Assembly: GCA_032433765.1 (NCBI GenBank)
Contig: JAVIAB010000092.1
Location: 36,011,316 to 36,075,315 of the forward strand
DNA: 64,000 bases
Reading direction: 5' to 3'
Source of the DNA: Megaustenia siamemsis
Lineage: Eukaryota; Mollusca; Gastropoda; Stylommatophora; Ariophantidae
The notes below the pieces were generated by a model that was not told where the DNA came from, made no database searches, and was given only the letters and a program-made list of their open reading frames with translations. Positions 1 through 10,589 of the stretch are shown piece after piece. How positions within the stretch are numbered: the stretch's first letter is position 1; each line of letters starts with the position of its first letter. The translations under genes and the position numbers were made by a program.

Positions 1-135
1 TGGACGAGTAACATCAAAAGATGAACAATTCACCCTGTGAGAACCTGCCTCACTAAAGCAAGAGACAGAGCGAAATGGTGCTCCATGGTAGCCAACCTTC
101 GATGCGGAGACGCCACTCAATGATGATGAAAACTA
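1..135 (+). mobile_element. RTE-type LINE, 3'-terminal fragment
   Basis: This matches the 3' end of the longer RTE-type copy ending near 17590. Translated, it gives the usual C-terminal pattern of these endonuclease/RT proteins: a W-T-S-N-I-K-R start, a charged R-D block, then WRSMVANLRCGD-like residues. It ends in TGATGATGA, the short trinucleotide tail typical of RTE-clade elements. Only the last ~45 codons are present and the upstream part lies outside the window. Two further copies of the same tail sit at 2088-2222 and 5328-5462. Confidence 0.6.
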
Positions 136-270
136 AAAAATGCGCAGACAACCCTGGCAGGCTACACTTTGGAACTGGGCAATGAGGCAAAACCACTTTA
201 CATTCTGTGCTTATCAAGATATGATTGGGCCTTTATGATTAAGGCTCGAGCTAGATGTGGCAATCTGTCA

Positions 271-686
271 CGTGATCTGTCAGTTCTGACACCCTGCTAT
301 ATAGCAGATGTAGCTCACAAGTTGTTTCATGCCTTCATAACTAACAAGCAAGACATCGGTCAATCAATCTCTCTCGTGATCTGTCAGTTCTAACACCCTG
401 CTATACAGCAGATGTAGCTCACAAGTTGTTTCATGCCTTCATAACTAGCAAGCAAGACATCGGTCAATCAATCTCTCACGTGATCTGTCAGTTCTGACAC
501 CCAGCTATATAGCAGATGTAGCTCACAAGTTGTTTCGTGCCTTCATAACTAACAAGCAAGACATCGGTCAATCAATCTCTCTCGTGATCTGTCAGTTCTA
601 ACACCCTGCTATACAGCAGATGTAGCTCACAAGTTGTTTCATGCCTTCATAACTAGCAAGCAAGACATAGGTCAATCAATCTCAAA
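271..686. repeat. 104-bp tandem repeat, 4 copies
   Basis: Units begin at 271, 375, 479 and 583, exactly 104 bp apart. Copies 1 and 3 share one set of variants (TGACACCC, TATATAGC, AACTAACAAG). Copies 2 and 4 share another (TAACACCC, TATACAGC, AACTAGCAAG). The array is therefore really a 208-bp dimer present twice. Short open frames across it are by-products of the repeat. Confidence 0.9.
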
Positions 687-840
687 GTGACACTTTAATT
701 ATAATCTTGAGCATATTGCAACATTTACCAATTACGAGTGAAGATGAATCTAGCACATTCCACGTATTGTTAAACTGTTGTTCTATGATAACATTTACAA
801 TTTGCGACCCCCCCACTAAAATATGAAATGTATAACTGAA

Positions 841-914
841 ATAATCTGTACAATTTTAGTAGAATAATAATAAAATGTAAATATAGACCTCCTCCACGCC
901 TTAATAGACAATTT
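841..914. repeat. Non-repetitive leader of the 33-bp array, copy 1
   Basis: A ~75-bp AT-rich block containing CTCCTCCACGCC just before the 33-bp array. It recurs almost unchanged at 2239-2313, so it marks the start of a higher-order unit made of leader, array and RTE tail. The stretch 687-840 before it holds nothing recognisable apart from a short C run. Confidence 0.75.
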
Positions 915-2086
915 AATATTTCATATGATGATCGTGGCCATATTTGTAATATTTCATATGGTGATAGTGGCCATATTGTAATATTTCATATGGTGATAGC
1001 GGCCGTATTTGTAATATTTCATATGGTGATAGTGGCCGTATTTGTAATATTTCATTTGGTGATAGTGGCCGTATTTGTAATATTTCATTGTGTGATTTTG
1101 GCCATATTTCTAATATTTCATTGTGTGATTTTGATCATATTTGTAATATTTTATATGGCGATAGTGGCCATATTTTTAATATTTCATATGGTGATAGTGG
1201 CCATATTTGTAATATTTCATATGGTGATAGTGGCCATATTTGTAATATTTCATATGGTGATAGTGACCATATTTGTAATATTTCATATGGTGATAGTGGC
1301 CATATTTGTAATATTTCATATGGTGATAGTGGCAATATGTTATATTTCATAAGGTGATAGTGACCATATGTTATATTTCATATGGTGATAGTGGCCGTAC
1401 TTGTAATATTTCACATGGTGATAGTGGTAATGTGTTATTATTTCATATGGTGATAGTGGCCATATTTATTATTATTTATTTCATATGGTGATAGTGGCCA
1501 TATTTATTATTATTTATTTCATATGTTGATAGTGGCCATATTTATTATTTCATATGGTGATAGTGGCCATATTTATTATAATTCATATGTTGATAGTGGC
1601 CATATTTATTATTATTTCATATGTTGATAGTGACCATATGTTATATTTCATATGGTGATAGTGGCCGTATTTGTAATATTTCATATGTTGATAGTGACCA
1701 TATGTTATTATTTCATATGATGATAGTGGCCATATTTATTATTATTTCATATGTTGATAGTGGCCATAATTATTATTATTTCATATGTGATAGTGGCCAT
1801 ATTTATTATGATTTCATATGTTGATAGTGGCCATAATTATTATTATTTCATTTGTTGATAGTGGCCATATTTATTATTATTTCATATGTTGATAGTGGCC
1901 ATATTTATTATTATTTCATATGTTGATAGTGGCCATATTTATTTTTATCTCATATGGTGATAGTGGTCATATTTGTAATACTTCATATGGTGATAGTGAC
2001 CATATGTATTATTATTTCATATGATGATAGTGACCATATTTGTAATATTAAATATGGTGATAGTATTAGATACGGTGATAAAGACT
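915..2086. repeat. 33-bp minisatellite, block 1
   Basis: About 35 degenerate units of 33-37 bp around the core CATATGGTGATAGTGGCCAT. In the first part the unit is exactly 33 bp (11 codons), so several frames stay open. Later units carry TTATTATT insertions of varied length. Each core contains ATATGG and CCATAT, which can pair across a 9-nt spacer. The frames read as monotonous 11-residue repeats on both strands and are not protein genes. Confidence 0.92.
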
Positions 2087-2087
2087 A

Positions 2088-2222
2088 ACAAGGACGAGTA
2101 ACATCATAAGATGGACAAGTTAATCTATGACAGCCTGCACCATCAAAGCAAGAAACAAAGTAGAATGGCGATCCATGGTAGCCAACCTTCGTTGCGAAGA
2201 GGGCACTCGATGATTATAATGA
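2088..2222 (+). mobile_element. RTE-type LINE 3' tail embedded in minisatellite
   Basis: Same LINE 3' end as at 1-135, with the conserved run through GTAGCCAACCTTCG and a degraded trinucleotide tail. It lies between the two blocks of the 33-bp array. It is shared with 5328-5462 at a constant offset of 3,240 bp that extends into the preceding array sequence. That makes it part of a duplicated block rather than an independent insertion. Confidence 0.6.
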
Positions 2223-2238
2223 TAGTAACCATATTTTT

Positions 2239-2313
2239 ATAATCTGTACAATTTTAGTAGAATAATAATAAAATGTAAATATAGACCTCCTCCACGCCTT
2301 AATAGACAATTTA
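2239..2313. repeat. Leader of the 33-bp array, copy 2
   Basis: Near-identical copy of 841-914, followed again by 33-bp units. The offset between the two leaders is 1,398 bp. Confidence 0.75.
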
Positions 2314-2318
2314 ATATT

Positions 2319-5300
2319 TCATATGTGATAGTGGCCATATTTGTAATATTTCATATGGTGATAGTGGTCATATGTGTAATATTTCATATGGTGATAGTGG
2401 CCGTATTTGTAATATTTCATATGGTGATAATGGCCGTATTTGTAATATTTCATATGGTTATAGTGGCCGTATTTGTAATATTTCATTGTGTGATTTTGGC
2501 CATATTTCTAATATTTCATTGTGTGATTTTGATCATATTTGTAATATTTTATATGGCGATAGTGGCCATATTTTTAATATTTCATATGGTGATAGTGGCC
2601 ATATTTGTAATATTTCATATGGTGGTAGTGGCCATATTTGTAATATTTCATATGGTGATAGTGACCATATTTGTAATATTTCATATGGTGATAGTGACCA
2701 TATTTGTAATATTTCATATGGTGATAGTGACAATATGTTATATTTCATAAGGTGATAGTGGCCATATTTATGATTATTTCATATGTTGATAGTGACCATA
2801 TGTTATATTTCATATGGTGATAGTGGCCGTATTTGTAATATTTCATATGGTGATAGTGGTAATGTGTTATTATTTCATATGGTGATAGTGGCCATATTTA
2901 TTATTATTTCATATGGTGATAGTGGCCATATTTATTATTATTTATTTCATATGGTGATAGTGGCCATATTTATTATTATTTATTTCATATGGTGATAGTG
3001 GCCATATTTATTATTATTATTTCAGAAGTTTATAGTAGCCATATTTGTTATTATTATTTCATATGTGATAGTGGCCATATTTATTATTTCATATGGTGAT
3101 AGTGGCCATATTTGTAACATTTCATATGTTGATAGTGGCCATATTTTGTAATATTTCACATGGTGATAGTGACCATATTTGTAATATTTCATATGGTGAT
3201 AGTGGCCATATTTGTAATATTTCATATGGTGATAGTGACAATATGTTATATTTCATAAGGTGATAGTGACCATATGTTCTATTTCATATGGTGATAGTGG
3301 CCGTATTTGTAATATTTCATATGGTGATAGTGGTAATGTGTTATTATTTCATATGGTGATAGTGGCTAATTTATTGTTATTTCATATGGTGATAGTGGCC
3401 ATATTTATTATTATTTATTTCATATGGTGATAGTGGCCATATTTATTATTATTATTTCATATGTTGATAGTGGCCATATTTATTATTTCATATGGTGATA
3501 GTGGCCATATTTATTATTATTATTTCATATGTTGATAGTGGCCATATTTATTATTTCATATGGTGATAGTGGCCATATTTATTATTATTTCATATGTTGA
3601 TAGTGGCCATATTTATTATTATTTCATATGTTGATAGTGACCATATGTTATATTTCATATGGTGATAGTGGCCGTATTTGTAATATTTCATATGGTGATA
3701 GTGGCCATGTGTTATTATTTCATATGGTGATAGTGGCCATATTTATTATTATTTCATATGTTGATAGTGACCATATGTTATTATTTCATATGGTGATAAT
3801 GGTCATATTTATTATTATTTCATATGTTGATAGTGGCCATAATTATTATTATTTCATATGTTGATAGTGGCCATATTTATTATTATTTCATATGTTGATA
3901 GTGGCCATAATTATTATTATTTCATATGTTGATAGTGGCCATATTTATTATTATTTCATATGTTGATAGTGGCCATATTTATTATTATTTCATATGTTGA
4001 TAGTGGCCATATTTATTTTATCTCATATGGTGATAGTGGTCATATTTATTATTATTTCATATGTTGATAGTGGCCATAATTATTATTATTTCATATGTTG
4101 ATAGTGGTCATATTTATTATTATTTCATATGTTGATAGTGGCCATATTTATTATTATTTCATATGTTGATAGTGGCCATATTTGTAATATTTCATATGGT
4201 GATAGTGACCATATTTGTAATATTTCATATGGTGATACTGACCATATTTGTAATATTTCATATGGTGATAGTGACAATATGTTATATTTCATAAGGTGAT
4301 AGTGGCCATATTTATGATTATTTCATATGTTGATAGTGACCATATGTTATATTTCATATGGTGATAGTGGCCGTATTTGTAATATTTCATATGGTGATAG
4401 TGGTAATGTGTTATTATTTCATATGGTGATAGTGGCCATATTTATTATTATTTCATATGGTGATAGTGGCCATATTATTATTATTTATTTCATATGGTGA
4501 TAGTGGCCATATTTATTTCATATGGTGATAGGGCCATATTTATTATTATTATTTCAGAAGTTGATAGTAGCCGTATTTATTATTGTTATTTCATATGTTG
4601 ATAGTGGCCATATTTATTATTTCAAATATGGTGATAGTGGCCATATTTGTAATATTTCATATGTTGATAGTGGCCATATTTGTAATATTTCATATGGTGA
4701 TAGTGACCATATTTGTGATATTTCATATGGTGATAGTGGCCATATTTGTAATATTTCATATGGTGATAGTGACAATATGTTATATTTCATAAGGTGATAG
4801 TGACCATATGTTCTATTTCATATGGTGATAGTGGCCGTATTTGTAATATTTCATATGGTGATAGTGGTAATGTGTTATTATTTCATATGGTGATAGTGGC
4901 CAAATTTATTATTATTTCATATGGTGATAGTGGCCATATTTATTATTATTTATTTCATATGGTGATAGTGGCCATATTTATTATTATTATTTCATATGTT
5001 GATAGTGGCCATATTTATTATTTCATATGGTGATAGTGGCCATATTTATTATTATTATTTCATATGTTGATAGTGGCCATATTTATTATTTCATATGGTG
5101 ATAGTGGCCATATTTATTATTATTTCATATGTTGATAGTGGCCATATTTATTATTATTTCATATGTTGATAGTGACCATATGTTATATTTCATATGGTGA
5201 TAGTAGTCATATTTGTAATACGTCATATGGTGATAGTGACCATATGTATTATTATTTCATATGATGATAGTGACCATATTTGTAATATTAAATATGGTGA

Positions 5301-5327
5301 TAGTATTAGATACGGTGATAAAGACTA
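2319..5327. repeat. 33-bp minisatellite, block 2
   Basis: About 85-90 degenerate units of the same family as block 1. Internal landmarks such as the rare variant ATAAGGTGATAGTG recur at about 2748 and 4291, and at about 3254 and 4790. This indicates a further higher-order period near 1.54 kb. Variation is mainly in the length of the TTATTATT spacer and in GG versus TT before GATAG. Confidence 0.92.
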
Positions 5328-5462
5328 ACAAGGACGAGTAACATCAAAAGATGGACAAGTCAATCTATGACAGCCTACACCATCAAAGCAAGAAACTAAG
5401 TAGAATGGCGATCCATGGTAGCCAACCTTCGTTGCGAAGAGGGCACTCGATGATTATAATGA
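5328..5462 (+). mobile_element. RTE-type LINE 3' tail, third copy
   Basis: Nearly identical to 2088-2222, including the preceding 50 bp of array sequence. It is followed by three degraded 33-bp units up to about 5541. The stretch 5541-5747 has no recognisable feature. Confidence 0.6.
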
Positions 5463-5747
5463 TAGTAACCATATTTGTAATATCTCATATGGTGATGGCG
5501 ATCATATATGTAATATTTCATATGGTGTAGTAGTCATATTTGTCCATGACCTCTGCACATTTTTGGTTAGTGTGGTCTATATTACGCCAGGTCGCCTTTC
5601 GTAGGTCATGCTGTTAAATGTGCTTTTGTTTCATTCATTTTTAATAATGTGTTAATGCTCAAAGAAGAAGTGTTACCTGCCCCAAGTAACTATATTCTAG
5701 ACTATTCTATCAACGGTGAAATAAATAAATAAATAAAACAAACTTAC

Positions 5748-5962
5748 GGCGAAGGAAAGAGTGCAGCTACCGAGCACATGATTGTACGTCATGCCTTTGC
5801 GGCACCACTGACGTTTGTTAGGCCTGGCCAGGAGCGTGTCAAGAAGATCTCGATTAGGAAAAGCGCCAAGTTCGTTTTGTTGGCCAAAATCGTCGTCGTA
5901 GAAATCAGTTTGACTTGAGCTTCTGGCAAACCTTTGACGTGGTATTACATCGGCATACGCGT
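5748..5962 (-). CDS. Probable internal exon of a secreted peptide precursor
   Basis: On the minus strand an open stretch is bounded by a good acceptor (pyrimidine-rich, ending CTACAG, just above 5962) and a strong donor (GTAAGT, just below 5748). The exon is 215 bp. It needs one base from an upstream exon to complete its first codon (phase 1) and ends on a whole codon. It encodes about 72 residues: AYADVIPRQRF, an acidic stretch (DFYDDDFG), a Leu-rich helix-like DLLDTLLARP, then a Lys-Arg site followed by QWCRKGMTYN and a second Cys 13 residues after the first. Basic cleavage sites, a Gln after KR (a possible pyroglutamate) and a paired-Cys loop are typical of neuropeptide or other secreted precursors. 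The loop also resembles the C..G..Y......C end of chitin-binding (peritrophin-like) domains. I do not recognise the family. Codon use is unlike the repeats around it. Flanking exons would lie at higher coordinates upstream and lower coordinates downstream. Confidence 0.55.
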
Positions 5963-6174
5963 CTGTAGAGATAAATGTTACAATGTACACACTCCTGTCA
6001 CACCTAAAAACACATCAAAGCATATATAAATAATGTTTGTATGTAGACATTCATCTATAATAGTTTATTTTGCTAACATAAACTAATTATAAAAGCTGAA
6101 TGTGGATTACAGAGGTAAACGTAAAGTTGTCTCATAGCAGTAGGGAAAGGAGTTTATAGCCTCCTGTTCATGTT

Positions 6175-7018
6175 GGTTTTAAGCCTCTGCTTATTGGAGC
6201 CTCTTCTTAATGCTTCTCTGCTTGTTGGAGCCTCTGCTTGTTGGAGCCTCTGCTTGTTGGAGCCTCTGCTTAGTGGAGCCTCTGCTTGTTGGAGCCTCTG
6301 CTTGTTGGAGCCTCTGCTTATTGGAGCCTCTGCTTGTTGGAGCCTCTGCTTGTTGGAGCCACTGCTTGTTGGAGCCTCTGCTTGTTGGAGCCACTGCTTG
6401 TTGGAGCCACTGCTCGTTGGAGCCTCTGCTTGTTGGAGCCTCTGCTTGTTGGAGCCACTGCTAGTTGGAGCCTCTGCTTAGTGGAGCCTCTGCTTAGTGG
6501 AGCCTCTGCTTGTTGGAGCCTCTGCTTAGTGGAGCCTCTGCTTGTTGGAGCCTCTGCTTAGTGGAGCATCTGCTTAGTGGAGCCTCTGCTTAGTGGAGCC
6601 TCTGCTTAGTGGAGCCTCTGCTTAGTGGAGCCTCTGCTTGTTGGAGCCTCTGCTTGTTGGAGCCTCTGCTTAGTGGAGCCTCTGCTTGTTGGAGCCTCTG
6701 CTTAGTGAAGCCTCTGCTTAGTGGAGCCTCTGCTTGTTGGAGCCACTGCTTAGTGGAGCCTCTGCTTGTTGGAGCCTCTGCTTAGTGGAGCCTCTGCTTA
6801 GTGGAGCCTCTGCTTAGTGGAGCCTCTGCTTAGTGGAGCCTCTGCTTGTTGGAGCCTCTGCTTGTTGGAGCCTCTGCTTAGTGGAGCCTCTGCTTGTTGG
6901 AGCCTCTGCTTGTTGGAGCCTCTGCTTAGTGGAGCCTCTGCTTAGTGGAGCCTCTGCCTAGTGGAGCCTCTGCTTAGTGGAGCCTCTGCTTAGTGGAGCC
7001 TCTGCTTAGTGGAGCCTT
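6175..7018. repeat. 16-bp minisatellite, left part
   Basis: About 53 units of a 16-mer around GGAGCCTCTGCTTGTT, with TTAGT and TTATT variants. Because 16 is not a multiple of 3, all three frames cycle through the same 16-residue pattern and stay open by chance. The array continues at 7379 after an insertion. Confidence 0.93.
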
Positions 7019-7029
7019 TGCTTATTTGA

Positions 7030-7367
7030 TTTGGTTATGGTTATGGAAGGCCCCGGTATCACTGCAAACGAATTAAAATCCATAATTGCTCAACCGCTCG
7101 TGCCAGCGTAATCATCCGAATTAATATCGCATCTCCCAAAACAAGAAAGGTAACTGTAGTCTCCATCGTAGCAGTCTCAGCACACGCCAAAAGACATAAG
7201 GTGAAACCGCACAGAAAGTGAACACAGCCAACTGTTCCCTGTCATACGATATCATCATTCATCGTAGACAATTGGAATATCGAAACATGATCAAAAATGG
7301 ATGAGACACACAGCTCACGGTGTTCACAGAGCACTTAACTCAGTAGCACCTGCAACAAGCCGCGATG
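7030..7367 (+). mobile_element. Dispersed ~335-bp element, copy 1, inside the 16-bp array
   Basis: Starts near GGTTATGGAAGG and ends near CAACAAGCCG. It is clearly homologous to 8549-8878 (plus) and 42830-43154 (minus). The flanks share TGCTTATTTGA (7019-7029 and 7368-7378), consistent with an 11-bp TSD, though the host array makes this less secure. There is no terminal inverted repeat, no A-tail and no clear coding capacity. The class is unknown; a non-autonomous retroelement or a fragment of a larger element are both possible. Confidence 0.6.
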
Positions 7368-7378
7368 TGCTTATTTGA

Positions 7379-7586
7379 GCCTCTGCTTAGTGGTGCCTCT
7401 GCTTAGTGGTGCCTCTGCTTAGTGGAGCCTCTGCTTATTTGAGCCTCTGCTTAGTGGAGCCTCTGCTTATTTGAGCCTCTGCTTATTTGAGCCTCTGCTT
7501 ATTGGAGCCTCTGCTTATTGGAGCCTCTGCTTATTGGGGCCTCTGCTTATTGGGGCCTCTGCTTATTGGGGCCTCTGCTTATTGGC
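7379..7586. repeat. 16-bp minisatellite, right part
   Basis: Thirteen further units of the array at 6175-7018, here rich in the TTATTTGAGCC and TTATTGGGGCC variants. Those variants are almost absent on the left side. Confidence 0.9.
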
Positions 7587-7959
7587 GAGGCACGATCTGT
7601 TCAACCTCAGACTAGGTCTTCAAGGTTATATTGAACTGTAATTGCCATCTGAATGAGAGTGAAAATTATTTCCTTTAGTTCTCTGAATATTTACATGTCG
7701 GCTCTTTGAGTGAAATGGTTTGCAGTGCGTTGGGTTTTTCCTCATCGTTTTTAAGTGATCCGGGATTACCTTAGTCTTCTTGTTCCTGGATTCTCATAGA
7801 GTTTTAAACATGTCCTGCTTGTGAAAACTCTTTCGGCGTTCCGATATTTGTTTCCTGTAATGTGGCATCATTTAGCTACGTTGCTTCTCTTGAGTTTTTC
7901 AATTTGTAGCCTCTTTTGTGGGGACTCCTTTTATTTCTGTTCCTTTGTTTATGTGATTC

Positions 7960-8122
7960 CAGAACATCTGTCTCTTCTACCTTTCAGCTCCCTGTGGAAC
8001 ATAGGTCCTTCAACAAACACTTTCCAAGTCGTTCTGTTTTTTTTGTCATTCTTTTAAGATCATTCCATGTCTTCCCCATCATCTTCATCTCTGCTTCTAT
8101 CTGTCTTGTCCAAGAATTCTAC
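7960..8122 (-). mobile_element. LINE fragment, 3' coding end
   Basis: Read on the minus strand it gives SWTRQIEAEMKMMGKTWNDL and then K..TKKTERLGKCL. This is the conserved C-terminal pattern of endonuclease/RT LINEs (W-R-R-x-I-E-x-E, then W-x-x-L, then A-x-D-R-x-x-W). It is truncated upstream, and no RT domain is present. The 3' flank down to about 7620 may be its untranslated region but holds nothing recognisable. Confidence 0.45.
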
Positions 8123-8200
8123 AGACAGGGGGGACAAGCGAGTTTCGAACCCTGGCGTTTGGCGTGAAAGGCAAGTTTCTACGACTACGTTAATGAGTCA
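8123..8200 (-). mobile_element. tRNA-like SINE head
   Basis: On the minus strand an A-box-like TTAACGTAGTCG is followed about 35 nt later by a good B box (GGGTTCGAAACTC). The region can be folded only roughly as a tRNA 3' half. It looks like a tRNA-derived SINE remnant; no TSD was found. Confidence 0.3.
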
Positions 8201-8334
8201 TCCATGGATTACTTTAACTGAACAACGGGGGAATTGAGAGCGATGTTAGAGATAAACAAACATGGAGTACATTGAGTTCGTGAATATTTCAACTAACTGA
8301 TCCTGTTACATAAGATGTGTTGCTGGAGAAGATG

Positions 8335-8546
8335 TATACAGTCAAGCCACATACACACATATGTTGATATATATACATTCAAGCCACATACATACACACG
8401 TACACATATGGATGTATACATTCAAGCCACATACATACACACGTACACATATGTAGATGTATACATTCAAGCCACATACATACACACGTACACATATGTA
8501 GATGTATACATTCAAGCCACATACACACGCACGCACACAATGTAGA
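8335..8546. repeat. 43-45-bp minisatellite, left part
   Basis: Units start near 8378, 8421, 8466 and 8511. They are built from TTCAAGCCACATAC plus a CA-rich run and GTAGATGTATACA. The array is split by the element at 8549-8878. Confidence 0.85.
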
Positions 8547-8548
8547 TG

Positions 8549-8878
8549 GTTATGGAAGGGCCTGGTACTACTGCAAACGAATTAAAATCCATAATTGCTC
8601 AACCGCCCGTGCCAGTGGAAACATCCGAATTATAAAAAAAATATCTCATCTCCCAAACAAAGAAAGGTGGCTGTAGTCCCTATCATAGCAGTCTCAGCAT
8701 ACGCCAAAAGACATACGGCAAAACCACACAGAAAACGAACACTGTCAATTGTTCCCCGTCATACGATATCATCATTCATCGTAAACAATCGGAATATCGA
8801 AAAACGATCAAAACGGATGAAACGTACAGCTCACGAAGTGCACAGAGCACTCAACTCAGTAGCTCCTGCAGCAAACCG
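8549..8878 (+). mobile_element. Dispersed ~335-bp element, copy 2, inside the 45-bp array
   Basis: Homologous over its full length to 7030-7367. It begins GGTTATGGAAGGG and ends near GCAAACCGGA. The 45-bp array resumes on the right side. Flanking ACAATGTAGATG and ACAAATGTAGGTG suggest an imperfect TSD. An open frame of 134 codons crosses it, but it runs on into the minisatellite and is not conserved in the other two copies, so I do not call it a gene. Confidence 0.6.
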
Positions 8879-8945
8879 GAACAAATGTAGGTGTATACGT
8901 CCAAGCCACATACACACGCGTGCACATAAATGTAGATGTATACTT
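8879..8945. repeat. 45-bp minisatellite, right part
   Basis: One and a half more units of the 8335-8546 array (GTATAC, CCAAGCCACATACACACG, GTAGATGTATAC), confirming that the intervening element was inserted. Confidence 0.75.
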
Positions 8946-9027
8946 GAAAGAACGAGCAGCATTGGGTATAATACTTTTGATGCATTTATATTGAAGTGAT
9001 TTACTTTTGTACCGAAAAAAACTCCGA

Positions 9028-9145
9028 CTTAGGTGGAGGCATGACTTAGGTGGAGGAATGACTTAGGTGGAGGCATGACTTAGGTGGAGGCATGACTTAG
9101 GTGGAGGCATGACTTAGGTGGAGGCATGACTTAGGTGGAGGCATT
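9028..9145. repeat. 17-bp tandem repeat, 7 copies
   Basis: Near-perfect repeats of ATGACTTAGGTGGAGGC. Confidence 0.9.
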
Positions 9146-10198
9146 CGTAACTTCAACAACTATTGCAACGGCAGAAAAATATTTATAATGAATTGAAAAT
9201 TAGTTTAAATCTACAACAATGTGGAGTAATCATCATCATCAACATCAAGTACCAAGCCTGCTGGTGTAGGTTCATGTCTCTCCACAACTTTCGATCACGA
9301 CAGCTATTTATCATTTCTGTTGTTGACCTTCTGCCAAACATTCTCTTATGCTGTCTGGTATCTTTTCTCTTTGCTTCTCTCTATCTCTTCGTCCCTAAAT
9401 TTCCCAGTTGTTTCAATGTATTCCAATTGTTCTCTTCTCTTTACATGACCATAAATGACGATTGCTTCTTCCTAATATTGGAAAGTAACTCTCCTTTTGC
9501 TTTGGCCTCTTTCAGAACGTCTTCATTAATTACTCTTCTTAGCTGTTCACGGTATTCTCATCATTCTTCTGTAAAACCACATTTCTACAGACTCAAGTTA
9601 TTTTCTTGTCTGTTGTCCTATTGTCCATGATTCACATCCATATGTTAAAACTGGTTCTACATAACATTTAAGAATCTTTTTCTTATTTCTATTGTCAAAA
9701 ATGGATTACATATTATCTTTCTCATTTTTTGGAAAGCTGCTTTTGCTTGAGCTATTCTGCATCTCACCTAAGTTGTACAACTACCATCTGAGGTTAACAT
9801 TGTTCCCAGATATTTAAATTCATTTACCTGTTTTAATATTGTTCCACTTATTTTTATTTGCACTGAGGTGATGTCTTTTCCTTTGTTGTTACCATTACTT
9901 CTGTCTTTTTGCTATTAAGACTGAGTCCTTTATTTTTGCTTTCTTTCACTATTAAAGTTACATTTCTTGTAACTCATTTTCACTCTTAGCGATTAAGACT
10001 GTATCATCAGCATACCTTTGATTATTTATATTATGATCTCCAATAGTTTTTCCAGGCTATAGATCCCCTTATAGATCTTAAAATAATCTAACTATAAATA
10101 TTAAACAAATCTGGTGACAGCACACAACATTGCCTAACGCCCTGTTGAAACATTCCCAATTGGTTTCCAGTTCTTAAGGTCGCTGTTTGTTGCCAGTA

Positions 10199-10441
10199 CA
10201 TGCTCTTTATTACGGACAAGGGTAGGGTTCGATCCCAACCGACGGCTCGGGTTCACCCAGCCTTAAATGGGTACCGGATTTTTTCTGGAAAGTAAAAGCA
10301 GCACGGGCGTAATACCGACCACATTACCCCAAAAATCATGTGCTGAAGGTCTGTAAAAATATAGGGTCACTAACACCATATTTCCCTATACGCACTTGGC
10401 GTGACGGGGGTACTTTACTTTTACTTACATGCTCTTTATTA
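10199..10441 (+). mobile_element. SINE-1 copy a (5'-truncated) with 15-bp TSD
   Basis: The SINE body occupies 10214-10426. It is flanked by perfect copies of ACATGCTCTTTATTA (10199-10213 and 10427-10441). The tRNA-like A box is missing; the element starts inside the head at CGGACAAGGG, keeps the B box GGTTCGATCCC, and ends in TACTTTACTTTTACTT. It interrupts the RTE-type LINE. Confidence 0.88.
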
Positions 10442-10589
10442 TTCTTAGATATTTGCTGTCTACGTTTATACTTTCTAAATTTTGATTGTCTCTTGGTGCT
10501 TTACTTTGTCAAATGCTTTGGTATAATCTATGAAACATAGGTATAGATCTGTTTTCACCTCTATGGCTCTTTCTACTAAAGATCTTATC

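Noticed and set aside
990..5033. Several long frames on both strands with 11-residue repeats
   Set aside because: They arise because the 33-bp minisatellite unit lacks stops in several frames. No start context or domain, and frames change with unit length.
6170..6561. Overlapping frames of leucine/cysteine-rich repeats
   Set aside because: All frames and both strands of the 16-bp array are open by chance.
7821..8167. Plus-strand frames with Phe/Leu-rich sequence
   Set aside because: They are antisense to the LINE tail at 7960-8122.
9163..9630. A 155-codon plus frame
   Set aside because: Antisense shadow of the RTE-type LINE on the minus strand.
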